A stretch of 64,000 nt of DNA from Lactarius indigo (Eukaryota; Basidiomycota; Agaricomycetes; Russulales; Russulaceae): assembly GCA_025766275.1 (NCBI GenBank), contig JAFKAC010000004.1, positions 682,001 through 746,000 of the forward strand, written 5' to 3'. The notes under the pieces are model-generated. The model was given only the letters and a program-made list of their open reading frames with translations. It was not told the origin of the DNA and did not search any database. The first letter of the stretch is position 1; the number at the start of each line of letters is the position of its first letter. Positions 52,845-62,867 of this stretch are shown here, in pieces. The translations under genes and the position numbers were made by a program.

Positions 52845-55800
52845 ATGACAGTCTCCCCTGCTTCTTATTCCCCCGCTTCTTACAACTTCACATCAAATAT
52901 CGACCCCTCCCTACTTGGGGACCAACGGAGCTCTCATTACGACCCCTGTTCTTATCGGCAATATGACTCTGGCTCCGACTGGCCACGCTCACATATGAGC
53001 TCCAATTACGTGAGTCCGGCAATTCTCTATTGTATTCATATGTAACGCCGTCACAGCGTTAGCTCGACTTGAGCTTGGATGAAGGCGACTATTACTCAGC
53101 TGATCACGCTCGAGGCGTATGGCACGAAGGCAATTCTTTAGATGTTCGCAGACACTAAGACGCAAAGGCAGGTTGATAGAGACAAAGAAGAGGCTAGACA
53201 ACTTCCAGAGGAGAGAAAGACAAGTGACGATTGAAGAAGACCAAGATAGCAAATCTTGGTCTCCCGTAGCTATCTTAAATACAAGAAGAGCAGGCTTTCA
53301 AGCGCTGCTATGAGTCACTGTAATGTGGCGTCCAACATATCGCGTAAGTACCGCGATCCTAGTACTACTACTACCTGTACTAGGATCGAGTCATCCGTAA
53401 ACACCTATCTCCTTCGTAAACTCCGAGTCCGTGACTAATCTACCTTACTGCCGTAGTCACAACCGGTATAGTAAGGGTCAGGAGTAGAGACGTAACATCA
53501 CCCCCTTCTTAGCGTGAGACCCCAGACTCACTGGAAATCCCGTGCGATCCACTCACGCTGCTCATCTTCAATGCGTCGGAACACATCTGCCTGCTCCAAG
53601 CGGTACATGCAGTCCATCTTGTCCTCTCGGGCGACAAGCACCATACCACGGAGCTGGCGGATACGCGCTTGTAGGCGCGACTCCTCGTGGGCTGCGGCGC
53701 GATACCGTGTCACTTCCGCAACCAGGGATTCATCCCCTATGCGGTTGAGCGCGCGGTCCGTGAGTTTGTCGGCGGCGAGGATGACAAGGTCCTCGTGAGT
53801 GATGAAGGCGCGATTCGCGGCCGAGAGGCGAGGGGTGGCGTGGAGAGGTTTACCGTAGAGATAGGGGGATCCCGGGATGACTCCCAGGACAAAGGGGTTC
53901 GCACCTCCGACAACCTGCACGTGACTCGCCTGCAACTCTACTCCGTCCGGCCCGGTGATGGGGAAGTGAATGTGATGGGGCTGTCGATTCGCCCGGAACC
54001 CTTCAGGCGCAAGGACCTGTGCGGGGTCGTCGTCGCGCGTAATGGGGGTGTGTAATGCGACGCCGGGCAGTCGCACACGTCCTCGAGACATGGGGGTTCC
54101 GTTGGTGTGCAGGAGCCACGGGGTGATTCCGGGATCAGCAGAGTCGCGGTTCGTTCGAAGGAGGGGGTGGCTGACCGGGTAGTAATCTCCGTCGTCATGG
54201 TCAGCTTGGTCCGGCATCGCTGCCTGCGCTGCCACAACTCGCTCAATCTCTCCTGCGCCAACCTCAACTGTTCTCTGGCCCACTCCTGAGCTGTCCTCCG
54301 CCAGACCTCCTCCGCTTTCACCTCCTCCCGGTCCTTCATTAGGTCGATCGGCCGGGAAAACTCCCCTAATACTGATAAGAGCGTCGTCTGGGGGGATGAT
54401 CGCGATGGGTTCGCGGGCCCCACTGTCGTCTCGGAAGATGTGAGCGACGGCATGCTGCTCGTCGCTGGGCTGGCGCGTGGGGTCCGGGAACCTCTGTAGG
54501 ATGCCAGCCCACTCTTGAGCGGTGATATGCCCCGTTCGCATGTCTGCAGGTGTGTACGGAGTGAGCTGGACCGTTGGAACCACGGTTTCTTCGTCGTCTT
54601 GGATGATGGCGGCGGCATCTTGCGCAACTTGGTCGAGGAGGATCGCCGTGGTGACATGTCTGAGAGGAGAGGTGGGCATAGATGTAGAAGTAGATCGAAG
54701 GTGGGAGCGATACTCTCCCTGACACTTCATGGTCTCGCTTTTAAGTCCTCGTGCGGCTGTTCGGGCCGCTTGGTATGCCTCTATTGCTTCCGGGGCAAAG
54801 ACGTCGTCCTTATCGACCCACTGATTCTCCGAATCGGGGTACCCCTTCCATTTGATGAGATACTGAAGTTTCTTGCGGCGACCAAAATACCGCGAGTCCA
54901 GAACGGCCTTGACTTCGTATTCTTCTTCTCCGTCCACAAGATCCGGTGGCGGCCGAGGGAAATTTTCACCATGCATGGTCGTGTTTTTGTACGGCGTGAG
55001 AAGATCTATGTGAAACACCGGATGGATGCTCCACTGTGTGGGAAGTTCGAGTCGGTAATTGTACGGGGACATCACCTGAACTATCTTAAAGGGGCCGTGG
55101 CGTCGCGCCGCAAGTTTTGCTGTAGGTTGATTGGTTCAAAGGTGTTTTCCTTCTAACCACACTTGGTCACCTATTTGATATTTCGGGGTATCTCTGTGTT
55201 TCACCCAACTGTCCTGGGCCTTCTTGATAAGGGTCTGGGCCAGCTGTCGCGCCTCCTTAAGCTGTGTGAGTCTGGTGACAACATGTGGAATAGGGGATGG
55301 CTTATCCGTCCAATCCGCTGTCGGGTCGTAACCCATAAGCAGCATAAAGGGTGATTGCCTTGTGTGCTCATGGGGCCAGTTGTTGTGAGTGAATTCTGCT
55401 ATGGGGAGATACGCCGCCCAGTTATCTTGGCGCTCGTTGGCCCAGAACCGCAGATACTGTTCTAGCCATTGATTGGTCCGCTCTGATTGTCCGTCCGTTC
55501 GTGGGTGATACGCCGTGGAGACATTCTGTTTGATGCCCAAGATTCGACAGACTTCCTGGGTGAACTTTGATGTAAATCGAGGGTCGCGATCACTGATGAT
55601 TTTGCGCGGTAGTCCGAACCGTCTGAACACGTGAAGGACATACAGGGTAGCTGTTTCTTCCACTGTAATCTCTTCGTTGCACGGGATGAATATCGACGCC
55701 TTGCTACAGTCGTGATCTGTCACAGTGAGGATGCTGTCATAGGATTGGGACGTGGGTAGTTTAGTAATAAAGTCCAGCACAATGGTGTGGAAAGGGGGGG

Positions 55801-58800
55801 CATCTGTTATCGCAGTGATAGGGTGTAATGGCGCACGCGTTGGTCTTGTGTTGACTTTGTTTCGTTGACAATCGGCACATCCTGTGACGTATTCGTACAC
55901 ATCTCGACGAAGTCTCGGCCACCAGTAGTGCCGTTCCACTATCCGTTGGGTCCTACTGATGCCTGGATGCCCATGAATGGGGAGGTCGTGGTGGTCGTGT
56001 ATTATTGCCCTGTGCGTAGACATGGGTCCGGTGACCACCAGCCGTCCATCCTTATACCACTCTTCGTCTATCTTCTTTAGCTGGTGGGCGTCGACCCACG
56101 CCTGAACAATTTTTGGGTCCTGCCGTCGTCTCAGCGTTTGCAGTAGCGGGTGTATTTCCAGGGTGCGGGCGGTATTAGCAGCTCGCACGAATACTTCGGG
56201 AGGTAGAACTACCACACCTTCGTTATCCCCCTCTCCCTGATCGTAGTCCGGTCGTCTGGACAAGGCGTCCGCTCTGCCGTTGTTTTTTCCCTTGATGTGA
56301 TGGATCTCAAAATCATATTCCATCAGCTCTAATACTTCTCGGGCAACCCGTCGGGTGATCTTTTGCGGGGTTTTCCAATATTGTAGATTGAGGTGATCCG
56401 AGAATATCTTGATTTTGTGCGGGGATCCTGCAAGCAGGGGTCTCCAGTGTCTGAGGGCCTTGACGATGGCTAGGAGTTCTAGGTCGTAGATGTCGTAGTT
56501 ACGTTCGGCTTCATTTAGCGTGGCCGAGTAGTATCCTATCGGGTGCTTGCGACCATCATTTTTCCTTTGTAGAAGTACGGCACCTACTGCGAATCCTGAC
56601 GCGTCGACCTCTAGTTCAAATTGATCCTGTAGTTTGGGATGTGCCAATACCGGTTCTTCGGTGACAAGGCGCTTGAGGGTGTTGAACGCGCGGTCTTCGT
56701 CTTCTGTCCACTTCCATTCTGCATCCTTCCGCGTGAGTCGGTTTAAGGGTCGTGCGTGGGTAGCGAAACCGCGGATGAAAAGTCGGTAAAAGTTGCAAAA
56801 ACCCAAAAATGATTGTACGTCCCTGACCTTAGTCAGAGTTGGCCAGTCCTTGATACCGCGGACTTTTACCGGGTCCATGCGTGTTACCCCCCTTTCAAGG
56901 ATTACCCCCAGGTAATCCATCCGCGGTTGGTGAAACAGGCATTTCTCGAGTTTGAAATAGAGATCGTGGTCCTGGGCGACGCGGAGAACGTCAGTAACAG
57001 CGGCAACATGGTCAGCCATCGTGGAGCCTTCCTGTGTAGCAATTCCAATATCGTCCATGTAGACTCAGATGACCGTTCCCCGCAATTCGTGTTTTGCAAT
57101 GGTGTCGCGGTAAATGTGGTTCATCATGGTCTGAAAGGTGGCTGGTGAGTTCGTGAGGCCAAAGAACATGACCGTTGGTTCAAAAAGGCCGAATTTGGTT
57201 TTGAAAGCTGCCTTCTCTTGATCACCGTCTCGTATACGGACGTTGTTATACCCCCAGCGAATGTCGAGTTTTGTGTAAATATGAGTGTTGCTGAGGTCAT
57301 AAATGAGGTCCTGAATGAGAGGGAGTGGGTATTGGTTGCATATGGTATGTGAATTGATAACCCGGTAGTCCTGCACCGGGCGTAGTTTTCCATCTTTCTT
57401 TTTAACAAAGAAGAATGAGGACGCGTACAGGGAGATAGAGGGTCGCAGGTACCCCTGCTGGAGCTTCTCATCTAGGAATTCCTTGAGTTTCCCCTCTTCT
57501 TCTTGCGTTAATGGGTATATTTTGCAATCGATTGCGGAAGGGGTGCCTGGCTTAAAGTCTATAGCATGGTCCCAAGGCCTAGCTGGAGGGAATCGTTGAG
57601 ACGCTTCTTCGCTGAAAAGTCTTTCGAAGGCTTTGTATACTGCCGGCAGTTCTATGGGGTTTTCCTCTCTCTTTGCACGGATTGCCAGTTCCGTGGACGT
57701 AGTTGCCCGCAAGTACATATTTTCTTCGTCCATATCGAGAACGATTGCTTCCTTTTCGTCGTTAGTGAGCGCGGCTGCAATGATGGTACGACGACTTGGA
57801 CTGTCCTGTGTGCTGATCACGACCGGCATGACCTCTTCGTGTATTATGGCGTCTCGCCAATTGATGGTTGGTTCGTAGGTTGCCAACCAGGGGTACCCCA
57901 GAACGATATCCTCACCACCAAGGTCGGTTACGAGGAAGCGCATGGTTCTGTGGTATCCCTTAGCGTATACATCTAGATCGGTGAAGTGGGTGATAGACCC
58001 AGCTTTATTTTCCGTATTGTCTATATTCCAAATTTTGCGTGGTTGTGGCAGGGGTTGAAGTCCGATGCCCAGCTTTTTGACGAAGTTTGGATGTATAAAG
58101 TTGTCGGTTGCTCCCGAGTCAACTAATGCTTTGATGTCGGCCATTCGGTAATTCGTGCGAATTGAGACTGGAATTCGAAGAGAACGAAAGCACGTCATGA
58201 TTACAGAATTACAATTTAAAGCCCTCACCCAGGCCGATGGGTTCAGGCGCTCCGAAAACCCTCTTTTCCCCACAAGTCCTGCAATATCAGATCTTTTACT
58301 TCATCTGGGGCGTTGGCTACCCCCATAAGCCACTCCTTGGCCCGTTCCTCCGCCGTTTTGCTGGTCGAAGCGGCTTGTAATTGGGCAGGCAGCGTTTTCT
58401 GCGCGTAATAGTCGGTTTCTGTCATCCGGATGGTGGACGGTCCGGGGTTTTGTGGTTGCCACTGTCGCGGCTGTCGTGGATGGGGACAGTTTCGTGAGAG
58501 ATGGCCTGGCGCATTACAGTTGTAACACAGGACTGTCCTTAGGTCTCGTCGCATCCCCCCTCTCCCACGCCCTCTGACTCCTGGGCCTCCTCTTGGCGGG
58601 AATGGGGGCAGATTGGTGTACGGTGGCTTACCATAATCGATCTCCTCGGATCCGGCCAATCTTGCCCTAGTTCGGTCGGCAGACGTGTCCATCGCCCAGG
58701 GATTAGCGAGGTTTTGTGGCACGCTCCAATTGGCGTTACCCGTCTTCTTCGGCTTACTATCCTTGTATTCATCCACCCTGGCCCTGATATGGATATAGTT

Positions 58801-61800
58801 GCGCTGTCGGCGAAGCGTTGCCCGCTTCCATTCGTCGAAGGTTTCTGGCTCGTCCAGATCGTAAGTCTTCTCGTACAATTTCTTGGGGAGGCCTTTCATA
58901 AATAGGTCGATGGTTTGTGGGTCATTGAGGCGGTAGCCTGCTTTCCTAGCTGCTTCTTCGAATTCGTTGACGTATTTGTCGATATCTCCATCGACCATTT
59001 TGAGGCCTTTCCTTAGCAGGGCTTGAGCCTGTTCTCGTTCAAGGGTGTTGACGAACCTTTGGTTAAACCCTTCTGCTACCGCATTCCACAGGTCCCGCGT
59101 ATGTTGGTCTATTCCTCGTTGTATCTGTCGATTGAGCCATTTGAGGTACGAGAGTACCCATTCGCTGACGGATACCCCCTTGATGTAAGATAGGAAGAGT
59201 AGGCAGCGTCGGTAATCGTTGCGCATGATGGGGGTATCGAGGTTCATCCCCCAGTACACATGCCATTGTGTGAGAAATGAGTCCACCTTGGTGCGGTCTC
59301 CGTCAAAAATAGTGGGAGGTTCACCTGTGAGTTTTTCGTGTCCGTGCACGCCTCCTCCTCCTCCTCCTGCCGGTGGCTCTCCTCCTCCATCGTCTCCTCC
59401 CCCTGGGGGTCCTCCTTGTGGGAGATCAGGGGGATTTCCTCCTCCACCCGGTCGTCTAGGGAAGTCTCCCCCAGGAGGGCCGCCCCAACCTGGCGGGGGA
59501 TCAAGTGATAATCCCCGCCGTGGCCTTTCCCCTGACGGGGGATCGCCTTGGTCGGGTCCGATGGCGCGGAAGATTGCCGCGTCGTCCGCGGTCATCCAAT
59601 GTCCCGTTTCGGGGTTGATGGGCATGAGGTTCCATTGAGATTCTTGCCTGATTGCTTCAGCTGCTTCTCGCGCCGCTTGTTCTCTGACGGACATAATTTC
59701 TTCTGCCGTCATTGTTGTTGTTGCCATTTCTGCTGCAGGCGATCGTACGTGGATTACTTCTGGTTGTTCGGAGATGTGCAAGGACTCAGCTCGTTGAATG
59801 GTGTACTGTTCAATAGGTCCGATGCTCGCGGGTGGGTTTTCTTCACTTTGTTTGTCCTCTTCTGTTTCTTCGCTCACTGCTTCCCCGGTGGAGTGTTCTC
59901 GCAGTTGGCCGTCAATGGGCCCCCAGTCAGATCGTGAGTTGAGTTCACGTGCATCGATGTCGCACTGATATTGTCTTCCTGCTGGTCTGATGACGTCCCA
60001 GCGGCGGTCTATGGGGTTCCACGTAACTTCCACCCAGCACAAGTGGTCGAAATTGAACTCAACAGGTCTGAACCTCGTAGGTCCGTTGAATTCTACAAAG
60101 TATCCGGTTTCGTCTCCCCGATCTCTCCAATGGGCTGCTCCCAGGAATCGGGTCGGTACGTTGCGATCTCCTCTTCTTTCTAGATAGTAGGGACGGAAGT
60201 TCGTCCACTGATCGCGGGTATTGACAGTCGCCACAGTGAATCTTGGTCTTAATGTAACGCCGTCACAGCGTTAGCTCGACTTGAGCTTGGATGAAGGCGA
60301 CTATTACTCAGCTGATCACGCTCGAGGCGTATGGCACGAAGGCAATTCTTTAGATGTTCGCAGACACTAAGACGCAAAGGCAGGTTGATAGAGACAAAGA
60401 AGAGGCTAGACAACTTCCAGAGGAGAGAAAGACAAGTGACGATTGAAGAAGACCAAGATAGCAAATCTTGGTCTCCCGTAGCTATCTTAAATACAAGAAG
60501 AGCAGGCTTTCAAGCGCTGCTATGAGTCACTGTAATGTGGCGTCCAACGTATCGCGTAAGTACCGCGATCCTAGTACTACTACTACCTGTACTAGGATCG
60601 AGTCATCCGTAAACACCTATCTCCTTCGTAAACTCCGAGTCCGTGACTAATCTACCTTACTGCCGTAGTCACAACCGGTATAGTAAGGGTCAGGAGTAGA
60701 GACGTAACACATAGCGCTGACACAACACAAGTCACCTGATCTAGAGGCCGTGGTCTTGAATGCATCCGCAAGGCTGCTAGAGAGCAAAGGCCATTTTGTA
60801 CGCATCCAGATGACCTCCGAGAAGAGAGCCATGGAGATCACGAGGCTTGAAGAAGCCCTTACTGCCTTAACAAAGGAGAATGACGAGCTGAAGGAGGAGA
60901 TCAGGGATATGGGTTTGGAACTCAAGACGCTCAGGTGCGCATAGATCTATCCATTATTTTTCAGGGTGTATGCATCACTTATAATGCACAGAGGAACTCT
61001 TGAACTCTTTGCTAAATCACAACATGAGAACACTATGGGCGGCCGTGGAAGCGGCATACATTCTGGCCTCAGAACTGGGACTGTCCCAGTGAAGCCAGCA
61101 CCTTTAAAAGTGCACAGACTTCTCGATGGTCATTCAGTGGACGAAGAAGGAATTCAGGCATGCCTTGGCGAAGATAAGTAACGCCCGTCGAGGGGAGACA
61201 GACGGCTCTGCGACATCTGTATGGAAAAAGAGAAAGCCTGGGTGCCCACGCAAAGGTTCCAATGACAACGACAACGACCATGTAACACCACACTTCTACT
61301 TGGAAAATGAAGATGGAACGCCTGTCAATGAAGACTGGATAGCAGACATGAGTCGCAAGGCACGCATGCTATGGGCCACGCTCGACGAGGAAGGCTTGGC
61401 CCCAGCAACATTCAGTCACATTACCGATACTGCGTGGGAGTACTATTCGCACATGATGTTAGCTGACGAAGCCCACGACTTCCTTCTCCTCTGTGATGAC
61501 AGGGAGTGGAAGCTCTGGGAATGGTCCACATGGTCATATCCATCTTGGCACCACAACAGGAACCCCGGGTCAAAGGATGGTGCATCAAAAACCCCCGCAA
61601 AAGGTACGTTAATTCATTACCACCTCAATGCATTTAGATACACACAGGTTCGAGTCAAGAACTAGACACCGAGAGTGATGGTGTCAATACAAGAGAGGAA
61701 AGTCCCACTGACAGCCACAACGCAGGAGAACAGCAAACCACTGGTGACAACCACGACAATGACACCAGGGAACAGACCCCAGCTGACAGTGACAACGACA

Positions 61801-62867
61801 ATGGGAGTGAACCAGAACACTCCGTGACACAGGGGATAAATCCCTTGCCCAATCCTTCAGTACGCAGCTCACGTTTACTTCATTTCAAACCTAACATCCA
61901 TCTCAAGACTGCAGAGATACAAACCACTCCATTGTCAGTGGTGACCGACCCTTTGTGCCCTCTCCCATCTTGTCCACACTGCCCCCACTCATGTACCCAT
62001 TCCAGTACTCCCGCCCCAGCAAGATCAGCATCTATGGGTACCAACGGTACGTACTTGATGTATAGATGTGACCACACTCACGATACTTCACAGCACCCCT
62101 TGGGGTGGGCCCAGAGAGGTCATCTTCTGATACCTCAAACCCGCCACCACAAAGTGGACCAGATCCGACTGACTCAACTGCCTCATCGGAGGTGAACCCT
62201 TCCAACAACAGTACTGGCATAGAAGATATGCCCACTCCTGGAGCAGCAGCGACCGTGTCCAACCCTCTCCGAATCAGGCTCACATTGGGCCACGCAAATA
62301 ACCCAACACCCGACATGACCCACACAGCAACCGACGACATTACAGGCCACAATAATAACAACACTGGCGAGTCGTCACCATCTGCTAACAATGGTGGCTC
62401 CAAGACCAATGGGAAGGGCAAGAAACAGAGTGCTGAAAGTGACCCATCAACGGCGTCATCCAAAAAGCAGAAGAAGGCTGATGCCATGGCAGAGCCCACC
62501 AAGGGCAATTCCATAAAGTAAGTCGAACATACACCACGCTCCTCATGCTGACTACACCTACAGGAATATCTGCATGCACCAATGGAATGCAACGCAACCC
62601 AGAGGACAAGGCCTCCTGTGCAAATTCGAATCATACTTCAAAACACTCTTGGAAGCCGACAAAGAGGTACACATGTTGTGTGGGGGTGTTGCACGCACAA
62701 ACTGCTCACAAGTGTCTCAATTTTTCCATTAGCCGTTCAAGAAGGAACTCCGTGCCGCACAAGTCGCAGCAGTAAGTTCGACATATTCACTCCTCACAGC
62801 CTCACCACAGCAGAGGAAGGTCAAGATGGCTGCGAAGAAGGGCACTGGCATTACCAACAGAACTTAA
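52845..62867 (+). CDS. Host-type hypothetical protein gene, Gypsy 3 in intron 1
   Basis: Resembles uncharacterised, often multicopy Agaricomycete proteins; no function known. ATG 52845 (MTVSPASYSPASYNF) to SSNY at 53008. The ancestral intron is 50 bp, with donor GTGAGT (53009) and, after Gypsy 3, branch site CTGAC and acceptor near 60731. Exon 2 (SPDLEAVVLNASARLLESKG onward) is a coiled coil (ITRLEEALTALTKENDELKE). The next exons hold WTKKEFRHALAKI, the conserved FYLENEDGTPVNEDWIADMS and WEYYSHMML...LLLCDDREWKLWEWS (61290-61540). A long Ser/Thr/Asn/Asp-rich segment (61645-62520) ends in a KKQKKADAM basic patch. Terminal exons read NICMHQWNATQPRGQGLLC, PFKKELRAAQ and RKVKMAAKKG to TAA 62865-62867. 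Exons look open, so it may be expressed if the 7.7-kb insertion is spliced. Some borders are approximate. Confidence 0.6.
53041..53497 (-). repeat. Gypsy 3 3' LTR (left copy)
   Basis: TGTAACGCCG to CGTAACA. Coding-strand polypurine tract AAGAAGGGGGTGA (complement of 53498-53510) abuts it. Confidence 0.95.
53528..55135 (-). pseudogene. Gypsy 3 Pol C-terminus: integrase end, chromodomain, fused third region
   Basis: Same frame as the segment upstream but after TGA 55136-55138 (GKHL*TNQPTAKL; relatives have Arg or a polar residue there). It has RHGPFKIVQVMSPYNYRLEL, chromodomain LQYLIKWKGYPDSENQWVD (near 54850), then about 400 residues with a Pro/Asp/Glu-rich linker. A block (FVLGVIPGSPYLYGKPLH) corresponds to the VGTMG...PHYG block of Gypsy 1 and 2. 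A coiled coil (SLVAEVTRYRAAAHEESRLQ and onward) corresponds to their LTAEI coiled coil. It stops at 53528-53530, only 30 bp from the LTR, with no zinc knuckles. Either they were lost or this family never had them. Confidence 0.82.
55136..57064 (-). pseudogene. Gypsy 3 Pol middle part: RT palm, RNase H, integrase
   Basis: Between two TGA stops. It starts VYMDDIGIATQEG, the RT catalytic box, and includes RNase H (LEVDASGFAVGAVLL), the integrase zinc region (GHPGISRTQRIV...CADCQRNK), and the core with LDFITKLP, ISDRDPRFTSK and TDGQSERTNQ. The catalytic residues are intact, so only the stops disable it. Confidence 0.9.
57065..58275 (-). pseudogene. Gypsy 3 Pol N-terminal part: protease and RT fingers
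   Basis: The -1 frame opening at the end of gag (GFSERLNPSAWVRALN), protease LVDSGATDNF (near 58110) and RT fingers (YASSFFFVKKKDGKLRPVQDY, cited as KKDGKLRPVQDY). It stops at TGA 57065-57067, four codons before the YMDD box. No ATG sits at its start, consistent with frameshift expression. Confidence 0.88.
58243..60234 (-). CDS. Gypsy 3 Gag
   Basis: 663 residues, ATG 60234 (MATVNTRDQWTNFRPYYLER). The N-terminal domain (PVEFNFDHLCWVEVTWNPI) parallels those of Gypsy 1 and 2. A Gly/Pro-rich linker (59560-59340), a capsid-like region (GDRTKVDSFLTQWHVYWGM onward), an Arg/Gly patch and a CCHC knuckle CYNCNAPGHLSRNC (near 58528) follow. The stop is TGA 58243-58245. No internal lesion. Confidence 0.93.
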   Translation of the reverse strand: MATVNTRDQWTNFRPYYLERRGDRNVPTRFLGAAHWRDRGDETGYFVEFNGPTRFRPVEFNFDHLCWVEVTWNPIDRRWDVIRPAGRQYQCDIDARELNSRSDWGPIDGQLREHSTGEAVSEETEEDKQSEENPPASIGPIEQYTIQRAESLHISEQPEVIHVRSPAAEMATTTMTAEEIMSVREQAAREAAEAIRQESQWNLMPINPETGHWMTADDAAIFRAIGPDQGDPPSGERPRRGLSLDPPPGWGGPPGGDFPRRPGGGGNPPDLPQGGPPGGGDDGGGEPPAGGGGGGVHGHEKLTGEPPTIFDGDRTKVDSFLTQWHVYWGMNLDTPIMRNDYRRCLLFLSYIKGVSVSEWVLSYLKWLNRQIQRGIDQHTRDLWNAVAEGFNQRFVNTLEREQAQALLRKGLKMVDGDIDKYVNEFEEAARKAGYRLNDPQTIDLFMKGLPKKLYEKTYDLDEPETFDEWKRATLRRQRNYIHIRARVDEYKDSKPKKTGNANWSVPQNLANPWAMDTSADRTRARLAGSEEIDYGKPPYTNLPPFPPRGGPGVRGRGRGGMRRDLRTVLCYNCNAPGHLSRNCPHPRQPRQWQPQNPGPSTIRMTETDYYAQKTLPAQLQAASTSKTAEERAKEWLMGVANAPDEVKDLILQDLWGKEGFRSA
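58264..58270 (-). promoter_or_regulatory. Candidate -1 frameshift heptamer G GGA AAA
   Basis: In the gag frame the coding strand reads TGG GGA AAA GAG, so G GGA AAA fits the X XXY YYZ rule. Slipping one base back enters the pol frame, which stays open past the gag stop 21 bases downstream. Confidence 0.7.
60240..60250 (-). promoter_or_regulatory. Self-priming primer-binding site of Gypsy 3
   Basis: Coding strand AAGACCAAGAT, two bases after the 5' LTR, exact complement of ATCTTGGTCTT in the 5' LTR (60459-60449). Confidence 0.8.
60253..60709 (-). repeat. Gypsy 3 5' LTR (right copy)
   Basis: 457 bp. Coding-strand TATTTAA (60493-60487) lies 34 bp before ATCTTGGTCTT. U5-end hairpin AACGC...GCGTT (60273-60257). 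Confidence 0.93.
60449..60493 (-). promoter_or_regulatory. Gypsy 3 core promoter and predicted RNA 5' end
   Basis: TATTTAA followed at 34 bp by the primer segment. A second copy of AGACCAAGAT lies just upstream of the predicted start, forming an inverted repeat with it in DNA. Confidence 0.65.

Larger units (their letters stand above)
53041..60709 (-). mobile_element. Gypsy 3: complete chromovirus-type element with two pol stops
   Basis: 457-bp LTRs (53041-53497, 60253-60709) differ at one visible position, a CpG transition near 53329/60541. The duplication appears to be 4 bp, CATA (53037-53040, 60710-60713). Gene order leftward is Gag, Pol, chromodomain plus third region. Length is 7669 bp. 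Confidence 0.95.

Noticed and set aside
5398..60709. TCG-specific RIP as the source of the stops
   Set aside because: The base before the mutated C is T in some stops but G, C or A in others, so only CpG context is supported.
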